DNA of 64,000 nt from Martelella alba (GCF_006516955.1 NZ_VHLG01000003.1:124001-188000); one strand, 5' to 3'; counted from the first letter of the stretch, positions 19,175-28,919 are shown. Numbers and translations: made by a program. The notes: a model not told the origin generated them from the letters alone.

Positions 19175-20059
19175 TTACTGCGCTGCCGGGGTCCAGGGAT
19201 CGAGCGCGTCGATCTTGTCCTGGCGGCGCTGATCGGGTGATTTCGACCAGTCACCGCCGAAGGCGGCTGATTCCCAGGAGCCATATTCAGGGTTGGGAAG
19301 CATGATCCAGTCATGACCCCAATGATCGGCGGAGGCGTCAAAGAAGGCCTGGCGCTCTTCCAGTGTGCCGTCCGCCTTGTCGGTGAAGTCGCCGAGATTG
19401 TCGCCCATCAGCAGAACGACGCGATAATCCTTGGCAACATAGTCGATGCGGCTTTCCTTGGCAGAGGTCCATTCTTCCTTGTCACCGCGCAGCAGCACGG
19501 TGTCGACATTGCCGCCCATCGGAAAGCCGAGCTTTTCGAGGTTGGCGACCGTGCCGTCTTTCTCGATTGCCTTGCGGTTGGAAACGTAGAAAATTTTCAC
19601 GCCCTTGCTGTCGGCATAATTGAGGAAGTCGAGTGCGCCGGGCACTGCCTTGGAGGTCTGGCTGTTAACGTAGTCGGTCCATTCCTTTGAGGAGTAGCTG
19701 GTACCGCGCGCGACCAGCGAAGCTTCGTAATTGCCGTTGTCGAGCATGGTTTCGTCAAGGTCGGTGACAATGGCGACCGGCAGATCGGCATAGCCTTCAG
19801 GCTCCTTGTCGGCGACAGCCGTCCAGCTTGTATCGGCCAGCGCATCATCAAGCTGCATCTTGGCGAGTTTGAAGATCTCGCTGACGGTGGCCTTGTATTC
19901 GACGGAGGTTTCCATCCACACGGTCGCGTTCAGAAGGTCGTTCTGGGGGACGGTGGCATCCTGCGCCGATGCTGGGGCTGAAAAGGCAAGAACTGCGAGT
20001 GTGAGCGAGGTGGCGAGACCGGAAAGAACGGTCGCCGAGCGGAGGGTTGGCCTGGACAT
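19175..20059 (-). CDS. Acid phosphatase, HAD class IIIB (5'-nucleotidase e(P4)-like)
   Basis: The 294-residue product carries a signal peptide (residues 1-33, ending ASAQD) and HAD motif I in AIVTDLDETMLDN (DLDET), typical of the class B/e(P4) acid phosphatases of the HAD superfamily. Motif II is VSNRKAIEKDGT, motif III lies in the TSAKESRIDYVAKDYR region, and motif IV is LLMGDNLGDFTDK. These secreted or periplasmic phosphatases release phosphate from nucleotides and other monoesters. No lipobox is visible. Upstream is AAGGGG about 8 nt before the ATG. The gene is divergent from ppdK and is probably the sole member of its transcript. Confidence 0.92.
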   Translation of the reverse strand: MSRPTLRSATVLSGLATSLTLAVLAFSAPASAQDATVPQNDLLNATVWMETSVEYKATVSEIFKLAKMQLDDALADTSWTAVADKEPEGYADLPVAIVTDLDETMLDNGNYEASLVARGTSYSSKEWTDYVNSQTSKAVPGALDFLNYADSKGVKIFYVSNRKAIEKDGTVANLEKLGFPMGGNVDTVLLRGDKEEWTSAKESRIDYVAKDYRVVLLMGDNLGDFTDKADGTLEERQAFFDASADHWGHDWIMLPNPEYGSWESAAFGGDWSKSPDQRRQDKIDALDPWTPAAQ

Positions 20060-20320
20060 TAAATTTCCCCTTACTGGAGTCTGGTATTATTAAAGATGAC
20101 AAGTTTGTGACAGTGTTTCCGTCACGTCAAGCGGTGCCTGACGGTGCCAAGATGGTCAGTCGCGGGCATGCGTCCGGCAATGGCATGACATTGGTCTTTC
20201 GGGGGAGGAGGGAAAATTTCCCTGCAATACCAATTCTCATTTCGGCCATGATGCACTAACGTCGGCGCAAAAGGGTTGAATGGCATATCCGGCGGCAGGG
20301 CTTCCGGATCGGGCGGTCAT

Positions 20321-22993
20321 ATGGCGAATTGGGTTTTTGGTTTCGGTGCTTCCGAAACGGATGGACGAATCATCGATCGAGACAGGCTGGGCGGCAAGGG
20401 CGCCGGGCTTGCCGAAATGGCGTCACTTGGCCTGCCTGTCCCGGCCGGGTTCACGATCATTGCCGATGTGTGCCAGTATTTCTACGATCATGCCAAGACT
20501 TTTCCCGATGGTCTGGCAGACGAAGTCGTCTCGGGGATCGCCTCTATCGAGCAGATTGCCGGGCGCCGATTCGGTGATTTCAAGCAGCCATTGCTCCTGT
20601 CTGTGCGCTCTGGTGCGCGCGTTTCCATGCCCGGCATGATGGATACGGTGCTCAATCTCGGACTGAATGATGAGACGGTTCAGGCGCTTGCCGCCGACAC
20701 GGGCGATGCGCGATTTGCCTGGGACAGCTATCGCCGCTTTATCCAGATGTATGCCGATGTGGTGATGGGGCTGGATGCGGAATTTTTTGAAGAACTGCTC
20801 GAGGAGGCGGTTGAAGCCTTCGGCCATCAAAACGATACGCAGCTTTCGGCAGCAGAGTTGAAAGAGGTCACCGAGCGCTACAAGACGCTTCTGGAAGACG
20901 AGCTTGGAGAGAGCTTCCCGCAGGATCCGATGCAGCAGCTGTGGGGGGCGGTTTCGGCTGTCTTTTCCTCCTGGACCAGCGCGCGCGCCACCACCTATCG
21001 GGCGCTGCATTCCATTCCTTTTGAATGGGGAACGGCGGTCAATATTCAGGCCATGGTATTCGGTAATCTCGGCAATGATTCCGCCACTGGTGTCGCCTTT
21101 ACGCGCAACCCCTCGACCGGTGAGAAGTCGCTCTACGGAGAGTTTCTCGTCAATGCGCAAGGCGAGGATGTGGTTGCCGGTATCCGCACGCCGCAAAGCG
21201 TTACCGAGGCAGGCCGCATCGCCTCGGGAGGCGAAAAGCCGTCTCTGGAAAAGCTGATGCCGCCCGCCTTTGGCGAACTCGTCAAGGTGGCCAGCCGGCT
21301 GGAGCGCCATTATGGCGACATGCAGGACCTCGAATTCACCATTGAGCGCGGACGCCTGTGGATGCTGCAGACGCGGGCGGGCAAACGCTCGGCCCAGGCG
21401 GGCATGAAGATTGCGATGGATCTGGCCGATGAGGGGCTGATTACCCGCGAGGAAGCGATTGAGCGGATTGATCCGGCAACACTTGACCAGATGCTGCATC
21501 CGACGATAGCGCCGGAATATAAGGGCAATCTGATTGGCAGCGGCTTGCCCGCCTCACCGGGCGCGGTTACCGGACAGATTGTGTTTTCGGCCGAAGAGGC
21601 GATCGCGGCCGATGGCGAGGGGCGCAAGGTCATTCTCGTGCGCACCGAAACCAGCCCGGAAGACATTCACGGGATGACCGTTGCCGAAGGCGTGCTGACC
21701 ACGCGTGGCGGAATGACCAGTCATGCCGCCGTCGTTGCCCGCGGCATGGGTGTGCCCTGTGTCACCGGAGCCGGCACGATGCGGGTCGATCGCCATGCCA
21801 ATATTCTCTATGGTCTGGGCGGTGTTGCGCTTCACGCTGGCGATCTGATCACCATTGACGGGGCAACCGGCAAGGTGATCAAGGGCCAGGCGCCAACACA
21901 GAAACCGGCGCTGTCGGGTGATTTTCGCCGGTTGATGGAATGGGCGGATGCGGCGCGGCGGATGAAGGTGCGCACCAATGCCGACACGCCGGGCGATGCC
22001 CGGGCCGCGCGTGAATTCGGCGCCGAGGGTATCGGGCTCTGCCGTACCGAACACATGTTCTTCGATGGTGAACGCATCCATACAATGCGGCGGATGATCC
22101 TGGCCGAGACAGCGGAGGGGCGGAAGCAGGCGCTCGACCAGCTGCTGCCGATCCAGCGTGGCGATTTCGAGGCGCTGTTTGCCATCATGCATGGTCAGCC
22201 GGTGACGATCCGCCTGCTTGATCCGCCATTGCATGAATTCCTGCCCAAGACCGATCGCGAGATGGAGGATGTCGCCGTTGCGCTGGATATGGAAACGCCG
22301 GCGCTGAGGCAGCGCATCGACGCGCTTTACGAGTTCAATCCGATGCTGGGCCATCGCGGCTGCCGGCTGGCGATTTCCTATCCGGAGATTGCCGAGATGC
22401 AGGCCCGCGCCATCTTTGAGGCCGCCGTTGCGGCGGCACGGACCACCGGCGAGCCGGTTGTGCCGGAAATCATGGTGCCACTCGTCAGCCTTCGTGCCGA
22501 GCTTGACTATGTCAAGGCGCGTATCGACGAGGTTGCACACCGGGTGATGGAGGAAAGCGGCATGGAGATCAGCTATCTGGTCGGCACCATGGTGGAACTG
22601 CCGCGTGCCGCGCTCAGGGCGCATGAGATTGCCGAAACAGCGGCCTTTTTCTCGCTTGGCACCAATGATCTGACCCAGACCACATTCGGCCTGTCGCGCG
22701 ATGATGCGCCGGCCTTTTTGTCGACATATCAGAAGAAGGGCATCATTGAGCGCGATCCGTTCATCTCGCTTGATTTCGATGGTGTCGGTGAGCTCATGCA
22801 GCTGGCGGCTGAGCGCGGCCGTCAGACGAAGCCGACGCTGCAGATCGGTATTTGCGGGGAGCATGGCGGAGATCCCGCCTCGATCAGCTTTTGCGAAGGT
22901 CTCGGGCTCGATTATGTGTCCTGTTCGCCCTTCCGTGTGCCGACGGCAAAACTTGCCGCCGCCCAGGCTGCTATCCGCCAAAGAAGACGTTGA
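20321..22993 (+). CDS. ppdK: Pyruvate phosphate dikinase
   Basis: This enzyme interconverts pyruvate, ATP and phosphate with phosphoenolpyruvate, AMP and pyrophosphate. The 890-residue product has the N-terminal nucleotide-binding domain (LGGKGAGLAEMASLGLPVPAGF), the swivelling phosphohistidine domain with His468 in GGMTSHAAVVARGMG, and the C-terminal PEP/pyruvate TIM barrel with TEHMFF, TNDLTQTTFG and Cys845 in ICGEHGGDP. The length is normal. The frame extends to a TTG at 20276, but MANWVFGFG at 20321 is the family start. In rhizobia PPDK supports gluconeogenic growth on organic acids. Confidence 0.97.
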   Translation: MANWVFGFGASETDGRIIDRDRLGGKGAGLAEMASLGLPVPAGFTIIADVCQYFYDHAKTFPDGLADEVVSGIASIEQIAGRRFGDFKQPLLLSVRSGARVSMPGMMDTVLNLGLNDETVQALAADTGDARFAWDSYRRFIQMYADVVMGLDAEFFEELLEEAVEAFGHQNDTQLSAAELKEVTERYKTLLEDELGESFPQDPMQQLWGAVSAVFSSWTSARATTYRALHSIPFEWGTAVNIQAMVFGNLGNDSATGVAFTRNPSTGEKSLYGEFLVNAQGEDVVAGIRTPQSVTEAGRIASGGEKPSLEKLMPPAFGELVKVASRLERHYGDMQDLEFTIERGRLWMLQTRAGKRSAQAGMKIAMDLADEGLITREEAIERIDPATLDQMLHPTIAPEYKGNLIGSGLPASPGAVTGQIVFSAEEAIAADGEGRKVILVRTETSPEDIHGMTVAEGVLTTRGGMTSHAAVVARGMGVPCVTGAGTMRVDRHANILYGLGGVALHAGDLITIDGATGKVIKGQAPTQKPALSGDFRRLMEWADAARRMKVRTNADTPGDARAAREFGAEGIGLCRTEHMFFDGERIHTMRRMILAETAEGRKQALDQLLPIQRGDFEALFAIMHGQPVTIRLLDPPLHEFLPKTDREMEDVAVALDMETPALRQRIDALYEFNPMLGHRGCRLAISYPEIAEMQARAIFEAAVAAARTTGEPVVPEIMVPLVSLRAELDYVKARIDEVAHRVMEESGMEISYLVGTMVELPRAALRAHEIAETAAFFSLGTNDLTQTTFGLSRDDAPAFLSTYQKKGIIERDPFISLDFDGVGELMQLAAERGRQTKPTLQIGICGEHGGDPASISFCEGLGLDYVSCSPFRVPTAKLAAAQAAIRQRRR

Positions 22994-22999
22994 GCCGCT

Positions 23000-23917
23000 T
23001 CAGTTGCGTTTGGCCAGGCGGTAGTGACTGGTAATGGAAGCCTTGCCGTCGGTAACGACCGCGCCGGTTTCGACAAGTGCTTCCAGATGGGCGAAAACCG
23101 ACATGGCTGCAGCCCCATGCAGTGCCTTGTCCGTCGAACGGTAAAGCACTTCGACCATTTCTGCGATCAGGCCGTCTCCGGCCTCAAGCCGGGCGAGAAT
23201 GGCCCGTTCACGCATGCGGCGATGCGAGCGGATACCACGGACAAAGCTGGCCGCGTCCTCCACCGGGCCGCCATGGCCGGGGAGGTAACGGCTTTCAGTG
23301 CGTGCCAGAAGCTTTTCCAGCGACATCATATAATCCGTCATCGAACCATCGGGCGGGGCAACGACGGTGGTCGACCAGGCCATTACATGGTCGCCTGAAA
23401 AAAGAATTGGCGTGCCAAGAAGGGCAAAGGCGGCGTGATTGGCGGTGTGACCCGGCGTCAATACCGTTTCCAGCACGTATTTGCCGCTACCGATCCGGCT
23501 TCCATTCTTAAGTAGAATATCGGGAATGAGTGCCATATCGGCACTTTCGGCAAAGGCATTGGTTTCGCCCTGATGCAAAGGCCGCGCCGCGCGGTGGCCG
23601 CCTTCGGCGGCAATCGGCGCCCCGGTGATGGCCTTCAGGCGGGCTGCGAGCGGGGAGTGATCGCGATGCGTATGGGTGACGGCGATGTGGCTGACGCGGC
23701 GGTTGCCAATGGCTTGCAGGAGCGCTTCAAGGTGGGGTTCGTCTTCAGGTCCGGGGTCGATGACCATCACCGTCTCGTCACCGATGATGTAGCTATTGGT
23801 GCCGGTGAAGGTAAACGGCGAGGGGTTATTGGCGGTGACCCGGACAATCCCGTCTGCAATGGCAACAGGCTCTTCATGGCGGGGCGCGAAGCTGCGCTCG
23901 AAGATCGGCTCGGTCAT
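23000..23917 (-). CDS. Metallo-beta-lactamase-fold hydrolase
   Basis: The 305-residue product has the MBL signature THTHRDHS (HxHxDH; here with Arg in the usual variable position). The supporting metal ligands are PGHTANHAAF and SGDHVMAWSTTV, and the C-terminal zinc ligand is in YLPGHGGPV. A C-terminal winged-helix-like tail (DGLIAEMVEVLYR to VFAHLEALVETG) is typical of the LACTB2/RNase Z-like MBL family. The function could be a glyoxalase-like, thioesterase or nuclease activity; I cannot choose. AAAGG sits directly before the ATG at 23923, which gives ATG 23917 the proper spacing. It converges with ppdK, 6 bp apart. Confidence 0.92.
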   Translation of the reverse strand: MTEPIFERSFAPRHEEPVAIADGIVRVTANNPSPFTFTGTNSYIIGDETVMVIDPGPEDEPHLEALLQAIGNRRVSHIAVTHTHRDHSPLAARLKAITGAPIAAEGGHRAARPLHQGETNAFAESADMALIPDILLKNGSRIGSGKYVLETVLTPGHTANHAAFALLGTPILFSGDHVMAWSTTVVAPPDGSMTDYMMSLEKLLARTESRYLPGHGGPVEDAASFVRGIRSHRRMRERAILARLEAGDGLIAEMVEVLYRSTDKALHGAAAMSVFAHLEALVETGAVVTDGKASITSHYRLAKRN

Positions 23918-24121
23918 GACCATCCTTTCAGCGGCTGTGGTCTGTCTTATGAAGGTGCGTTGCGGCAGAAATCAAGCTTTCGCGAAAATCCTTTATACAA
24001 GTTATGGACCATGGGGCTGGCGGGGCCGAATTTCTGTCACAAAAATCCGAATATAGATTGTCGTGCCCTGGAAGCTTTGCTAAGAGGCGGCAATTGACGC
24101 GACCCGATCGCGAAATGGTAT

Positions 24122-24196
24122 TGGGGTGTAGCCAAGCGGTAAGGCACCGGTTTTTGGTATCGGCATGCGCTGGTTCGAATCCAGCCACCCCAGCCA
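24122..24196 (+). tRNA. tRNA-Gln (anticodon TTG)
   Basis: The 75-nt gene folds fully. The acceptor stem TGGGGTG (24122-24128) pairs with CACCCCA (24186-24192), followed by G and an encoded CCA. The D-arm is GCCAAGCGGTAAGGC. The anticodon stem CCGGT/ATCGG encloses TTTTGGT, giving anticodon TTG for CAA codons. The T-arm is GCTGG TTCGAAT CCAGC. Confidence 0.97.
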
Positions 24197-24355
24197 CCTC
24201 TGTTGTCAAGTTATTGAAATTATTTGATATTCACTGCGTATTTCGGTGCATGTGTACCGCAGTGTCGCACAGGGCGGCAGCAGGCTGCTGCTTCAAATCG
24301 TCCTGCGATTTGTAGACGCCTTCCTGCTTGAAAGCGAGGCAAGAAGCCTGCCGGA

Positions 24356-25276
24356 TCACTTGACGCTGGCGGGGAGTGCAAACCGGAGCGCTCTCGGCAG
24401 ACAGGCGACATAGATGCTGGAATGGTCTTCATCTGCAATGCGTTCGGTGCGAAGCGTGACGCTGTCCGGATAGGCCTTGCGGCAGCATTCTGACAGAAGA
24501 TCGATGTTGCCGTTCATCCGGCGTCGCTGCCTGAGGCGAGCATGTTCCCTGGTGCGCTCTGGCGTCTCCAGTCGCTGCCAGGGCGCGGGTTCAGTTTCCC
24601 AGCCACCGGCTGCGAGGAAAAGCCGGATCGGTCGTTGCGGCGAAGCGGGGCGGTTGGCGAGATGTGAGAAGATGCGCTCGCTATCCCACCAGATGGATGG
24701 GCTGACAGCGATGTAGCTCGAAAACAGCTTGGGTCTCGTCATTGCCTGTTCAACGACAAAATATCCGCCAAGTGAATGGCCAAGGATCGTTTCGTATTCG
24801 CTACGGACCGGGAAATAGCTGCGGATGACCGGTTTCAGCCTGTCGCGGATGAAGGCAACAAAGGCCTCCTGTCCGCCAAAGGTGAAGGATGTGCCTTCAT
24901 AAAAGGCATCGTCAGTCGTGCCTGCGGTGAAATCGAGATGGCGGCGTTCCTGATTGTAATCTTCTGTCTCCGGATATCCGATGCCGACAATAATGGCAGG
25001 TTCAACGCCAGTGGCTTCGGGTCTGCGGGTCAGCCGTTCCAACACCTGCACCACAAGCGCGAAATCTGCATTGGCATCAAGCATGTAGAGAACAGGAAAG
25101 CCCTCAGACGGCGCGGCTTGCCGGGGAATGCTGACGAAAATCTCGTATTCCAGATTTGCATCAGAATGCAGCCGGAAGCGAAGACAGTGCCCCTGGCGCG
25201 ACGGGCTTGCCGCACTGGATTTGACGTCGCCCTCCGGCATTTGTGTCAGTGAAGATATTCGTTCGTTCAAGGTCAT
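24356..25276 (-). CDS. Alpha/beta hydrolase, IroE/enterochelin-esterase-like
   Basis: The 306-residue product contains the nucleophile elbow GHSLGG and the upstream YMLDANADFALVVQVLERL and VGIGYP elements of the esterase D/IroE group, which hydrolyse ferric-siderophore esters or trilactones. HSSIY near the C-terminus likely holds the catalytic His. No signal peptide is evident, so it is probably cytoplasmic and would act on internalised ferric-siderophore. It lies on the same strand 196 bp after the TonB receptor gene, with the divergent AraC regulator beyond. This supports a siderophore-utilisation role over a general esterase role. Confidence 0.85.
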   Translation of the reverse strand: MTLNERISSLTQMPEGDVKSSAASPSRQGHCLRFRLHSDANLEYEIFVSIPRQAAPSEGFPVLYMLDANADFALVVQVLERLTRRPEATGVEPAIIVGIGYPETEDYNQERRHLDFTAGTTDDAFYEGTSFTFGGQEAFVAFIRDRLKPVIRSYFPVRSEYETILGHSLGGYFVVEQAMTRPKLFSSYIAVSPSIWWDSERIFSHLANRPASPQRPIRLFLAAGGWETEPAPWQRLETPERTREHARLRQRRRMNGNIDLLSECCRKAYPDSVTLRTERIADEDHSSIYVACLPRALRFALPASVK

Positions 25277-25472
25277 TTCTCCACTTGCCTCCAGAGCCGG
25301 GGTTGCAGACTGGCTGGTGTTATTGCGTCAAGCGCCTTCGTTGTTGCATGAATAGCCAGAACAGAAAGCGGATCGGGATGTTCCAGCTTTGAGGCAGGCG
25401 GGTACCAACAGGGGGCGAGCGAACCCTGCTGGTCTTTGGTAGAAGGGCCGGGGCCAAGCGCGCTTCAGGCAT

Positions 25473-27647
25473 TTACCACTGATATTTCAGTGTCGCATAG
25501 ACAGACCGGCTGGTGCCGTAGAAGCAGCGGGTCGTATAGGTGCACGATGCCACATATTCTTCGTTGCCGAGATTGGTCGCGGTGACGTTGAGTGTCAGTC
25601 CCTCATATTTCGGCCATCTAGCGCCGAAGTCATAGTCGATGCCGGCATCGAACAGCGTGTAGGCGGGCACCTGGAAGCTGTTTTCCTGGTCCCCCCAGGT
25701 CTCGCCGGTATAGCGAATGCCCGCGCCGATGCCCAAACCCTCAAGCGGACCACTGAAGAAGCTGTAATGCAACCAGGCGGAGGCTGCGTTCTGAGGTACG
25801 GCGGCGGGGGCATTGCCGACAAGAGCAGCTGTGGCGCTCTTCGTGATTTCCGGATCTGCATATGTGTAGGCAAGCGTGATATCCCAGCCGGAATCAAGCG
25901 CCAGCTTGCCTTCCAGTTCTATGCCTTTCAGCTCGATCTCGTCAGTCTGGACATAGTAGCCGCTATAAGTCGGGTCGGAGCTGAGTGCATTCTTTTCGGT
26001 CAACTGATAGGCCGAGGCCATGATGTAGCTCTTGGCATCATCAAAGGGCTGATATTTGACGCCGACTTCATATTGCTCGCCTTCCACCGGGTCGAGCGTG
26101 GTTCCCCCTTTGGCGCTGTAGCCGAAACCTGACGGCGGCTCAAAGGAGGTTGAGTAGCTCGCATAGGGAGCGATGCCGTTGTCAAACAGATAGGTCGCTC
26201 CGAGACGTCCGGTAAAGGCGTGGTTCTCATTTTCTGTAGATGACGTCACCCCGGTTGAAAGGACCGTGCTGTCATTGGTGATGTCGTAATAGTCGTAGCG
26301 GCCACCCAGAGCGACAGTCAGGGCGCCGTAGGCGATCTCGTCCTGCAGGTAGATACCGGCCTGGTTGGTGACCTGATTGGTGTCGGTCGAATAGGCTGGG
26401 TCGGTGATGGCCTGACTGTAGTCCGGGCTCAGATAATTGATCGAAGGGGCCTTGCCTTTGCCGAACAGCCTGTTGGCATCAATATAGCTGTAATCGAAGC
26501 CGAACAGGCCAGTGTGATCGAGCATGCCGGTCGAAAAATCAGCCTCAATCTGTGTATCGACAGCAAGGGTATCTGCATGTTCTTTCAGATGCGATACGCC
26601 ACGGCTGAGCGTCGTGCCACTGCTGCCCGAATAATAGAGCGAGCGGTGTTCTGTATCGATATGGGTGTAGCGAAGGTTCTGCCGGAAGGTGAAGACGTCA
26701 TCGAATTCGTGTTCGAATTCATAGCCGGCTGAAGTCGTCTGACGGGTAAACTTGTCGAAGTCGGAATCGCCGATATTGAAGTCATAAGGGATATCAGGAT
26801 AGTCGCCATTCGGCAGGACAGTCCCAACGGCTGGCAGGTATCCCGGATAGTTGCTTGACGGGTCGTCGGTGTAGCTGAACTGCAAGGTCAGGCTGGTCGC
26901 ATCATCCGGTGCGATTTCAAGTGACGGCAGCACCGAAACGCGCGAGGAATCGACTCCCTCGATATTGGTTTCGTTATAGCGCCCGGATGCGACGAAGCGA
27001 TACCGGTAGATGCCGTCCTCGTCGATCGGTCCGCTGAGGTCGATACCCGATTTGATGTAATCCTCATTGCCGATCGTGGTGAAGACCTCACCGCGTGCTT
27101 CTTCGGTCGGTTTTTTGGAAACGAGATTGACCATGCCGCCGGGCGTCATCTGACCATAAAGAACGGATGCCGGTCCCCGGACAACCTCGACACGCTCAAT
27201 ATTATACAGATCAATGGTCGGCTCGGCGTAGGAAATGCCTTTCAAAATGCGGAGGCCGTCAAGATACTGAACGAAATTCTGATAGCCCCCGAACCCGCGC
27301 ACCGGCACGATGTCGTAACGGTCATTGGGCCTGAGTTCAGCCTGAACACCGGAACTGTAAAGAAGCGCCTGCTGCACCGAGGTTGCATTGCGTTCCTCGA
27401 ATTCCTTGCGGGTAACGACGGAGACGGATTGCGGCGTCTCTATTAGCGGCCGGCTGGTTTTCATGGCAGCGTCGGAAGATTTGGCGACAAAATCAGCACC
27501 ATCGTCGGATGAGCCGTCGACGATGACGGAAACCGGTGCCAGTTCCGTTGTATCTTGGTCCTGTGCCCACAGCGGGGCCGCAGAAAGAAGCGTTGCCAGG
27601 CTTGCACTTGCCGCGAATGTGATTGTTTTCGTTGTCGAGATACTCAT
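25473..27647 (-). CDS. TonB-dependent siderophore receptor
   Basis: The 724-residue outer-membrane receptor has a signal peptide (about residues 1-29, ending LWAQD), a plug domain (about 55-170, PQSVSVVTRKEFEERNA and PVRGFGGYQNFVQYLDGLR) and a 22-strand barrel. The last residues are ATLKYQW with the terminal aromatic residue needed for outer-membrane insertion. The NLVSKKPTEEARGEV motif and Tyr/Asp-rich loops fit the ferric-hydroxamate/catecholate (FhuA/FpvA) subfamily. The ATG at 27647 lies behind GGGGGTATTG; an adjacent upstream TTG is less likely. The extracellular substrate cannot be read from sequence. Confidence 0.95.
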   Translation of the reverse strand: MSISTTKTITFAASASLATLLSAAPLWAQDQDTTELAPVSVIVDGSSDDGADFVAKSSDAAMKTSRPLIETPQSVSVVTRKEFEERNATSVQQALLYSSGVQAELRPNDRYDIVPVRGFGGYQNFVQYLDGLRILKGISYAEPTIDLYNIERVEVVRGPASVLYGQMTPGGMVNLVSKKPTEEARGEVFTTIGNEDYIKSGIDLSGPIDEDGIYRYRFVASGRYNETNIEGVDSSRVSVLPSLEIAPDDATSLTLQFSYTDDPSSNYPGYLPAVGTVLPNGDYPDIPYDFNIGDSDFDKFTRQTTSAGYEFEHEFDDVFTFRQNLRYTHIDTEHRSLYYSGSSGTTLSRGVSHLKEHADTLAVDTQIEADFSTGMLDHTGLFGFDYSYIDANRLFGKGKAPSINYLSPDYSQAITDPAYSTDTNQVTNQAGIYLQDEIAYGALTVALGGRYDYYDITNDSTVLSTGVTSSTENENHAFTGRLGATYLFDNGIAPYASYSTSFEPPSGFGYSAKGGTTLDPVEGEQYEVGVKYQPFDDAKSYIMASAYQLTEKNALSSDPTYSGYYVQTDEIELKGIELEGKLALDSGWDITLAYTYADPEITKSATAALVGNAPAAVPQNAASAWLHYSFFSGPLEGLGIGAGIRYTGETWGDQENSFQVPAYTLFDAGIDYDFGARWPKYEGLTLNVTATNLGNEEYVASCTYTTRCFYGTSRSVYATLKYQW

Positions 27648-27665
27648 CAATACCCCCGTTGCACA

Positions 27666-27824
27666 CCGATCGAAGCCGCAGCTGGAACGGTGTTACGCCA
27701 TAACTTGATTGTAAAATTCATATTTTATATAGAGGATTTCAAAGCCCGAAATCTACAGATCGTATTTTTGCAAAAGCCCCAATTCATTTTGCAAAACAAC
27801 CAGAGCCGGCTGTTAGGACAGACC
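27666..27824. promoter_or_regulatory. Divergent receptor/AraC control region with two TTTTGCAAAA palindromes
   Basis: The intergenic region between the TonB receptor (27647) and the AraC regulator (27825) carries two identical 10-bp palindromes, TTTTGCAAAA, at 27766-27775 and 27787-27796, 21 bp apart centre to centre and so on the same DNA face. The nearer one is 28 bp before the AraC ATG. Between the receptor gene and these sites is an AT-rich stretch (27701-27732) with TTGATT and TATATA-like hexamers for the AraC direction. This is a good candidate operator for the AraC protein or for an iron regulator. Confidence 0.6.
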
Positions 27825-28814
27825 ATGCAAGACCGAACAGTTCCGTTTGAGACAGAAGACTTTCTCGCGCATATGCGGCGCGCCAACGGCTCTTTCAGAC
27901 TTCTGAAGCGCTCGACTGCGGGCGACAGAGCCTTTGACGGCCACTACGGTCACGAAAAGCTTCGCGACGGTCTGAGTGTCTTGCATTCCGACACGTTAAG
28001 CCTTTGCGAAATGGAAACGGAGTGCGAACTCCCGCCTCACCTGAGTATCAAACTGTTCTTTGCAGGTAACGTAGAGGCGAAACTGGCCGACCATAAATTG
28101 CCCATGCCGACACGTCCGGACAGCCGCCGGGACTGGGAGCCAGTCGGCGTCGTATGCGCACAGAACGAACCCGTCAGGTTCTGGCGCCGCGTGAAGAAGG
28201 GCGATCGGATCCGCAAGTTCAACATATCGATCCTGCCAGAATGGCTCGCATCGGGTGATGTCTTCAGGGACCAGTCCGCCGCCGCTATCGCCGCATTCAG
28301 CCAGACGCATCTGGCTCTCAGTCGCTGGCGCCCGAGCCCGGCTGCCATCGCCTTTGCCGAACAGGCGATGCGGGGTCCTGTCGCAGAACCACATCTCCAC
28401 CGGCTGCAGGTGGAGAGCTGCGTGCTGATGATCATCGCCGAGGCTTTCCACGCTTTAGGCGGTGAAAATCTGGCGAGGATTACCCGCGCCCGGCTCAGTC
28501 CCAGTGAAAGCATAAAACTGGGACGGGCAGAAGAAATGATTGTCGAGGCATACGGGCATTTGCCAGGCGTCGAGGAACTGGCCGCACATGCCGGAGTGAG
28601 TGCCAATACGCTGCAAAGGCTGTTTCATGCCGCCCACGGCATGACGGTTTTTCACTATATGCGAAAAACCAAGCTGGAGCAGGCGCGTATTCTGCTGAAC
28701 CGCGGAGAGGTGACCATCGCCCAAGCCGCATTTACGGCCGGATACAGCTCCACTGCCAATTTCTCGACAGCCTTCCGCCGCCATTTCGGCTTTCCCCCAG
28801 GCAAAATCGGCTAG
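27825..28814 (+). CDS. AraC family transcriptional regulator
   Basis: The 329-residue protein has an N-terminal ligand/arm region and a C-terminal double helix-turn-helix (about residues 245-325). The first is VEELAAHAGVSANTLQRLFH and the second is EVTIAQAAFTAGYSSTANF with the canonical FSTAFRRHFGFPP. It lies divergent to the siderophore receptor. This arrangement and the C-terminal family suggest it senses the cognate ferric-siderophore and activates the receptor/esterase genes, as PchR-type or RhrA-type regulators do. The frame opens further upstream to 27555, but that overlaps the receptor gene; ATG 27825 is the start with the proper N-terminus. Confidence 0.9.
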   Translation: MQDRTVPFETEDFLAHMRRANGSFRLLKRSTAGDRAFDGHYGHEKLRDGLSVLHSDTLSLCEMETECELPPHLSIKLFFAGNVEAKLADHKLPMPTRPDSRRDWEPVGVVCAQNEPVRFWRRVKKGDRIRKFNISILPEWLASGDVFRDQSAAAIAAFSQTHLALSRWRPSPAAIAFAEQAMRGPVAEPHLHRLQVESCVLMIIAEAFHALGGENLARITRARLSPSESIKLGRAEEMIVEAYGHLPGVEELAAHAGVSANTLQRLFHAAHGMTVFHYMRKTKLEQARILLNRGEVTIAQAAFTAGYSSTANFSTAFRRHFGFPPGKIG

Positions 28815-28919
28815 GTGATTTTCAATCGCATCAAGCTTCGATTGAGAAATAGAAAATGTCTGCCTTTTCAAGCGATAAATGCGGTTGAAGCTTGTCCGCA
28901 CGCAGGACTGCTTTTCCTT

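Noticed and set aside
24294-24312. 7-bp inverted repeat CAAATCG/CGATTTG between tRNA-Gln and the esterase
   Set aside because: Arms are short and no T-tract follows on either strand, so it may be chance.
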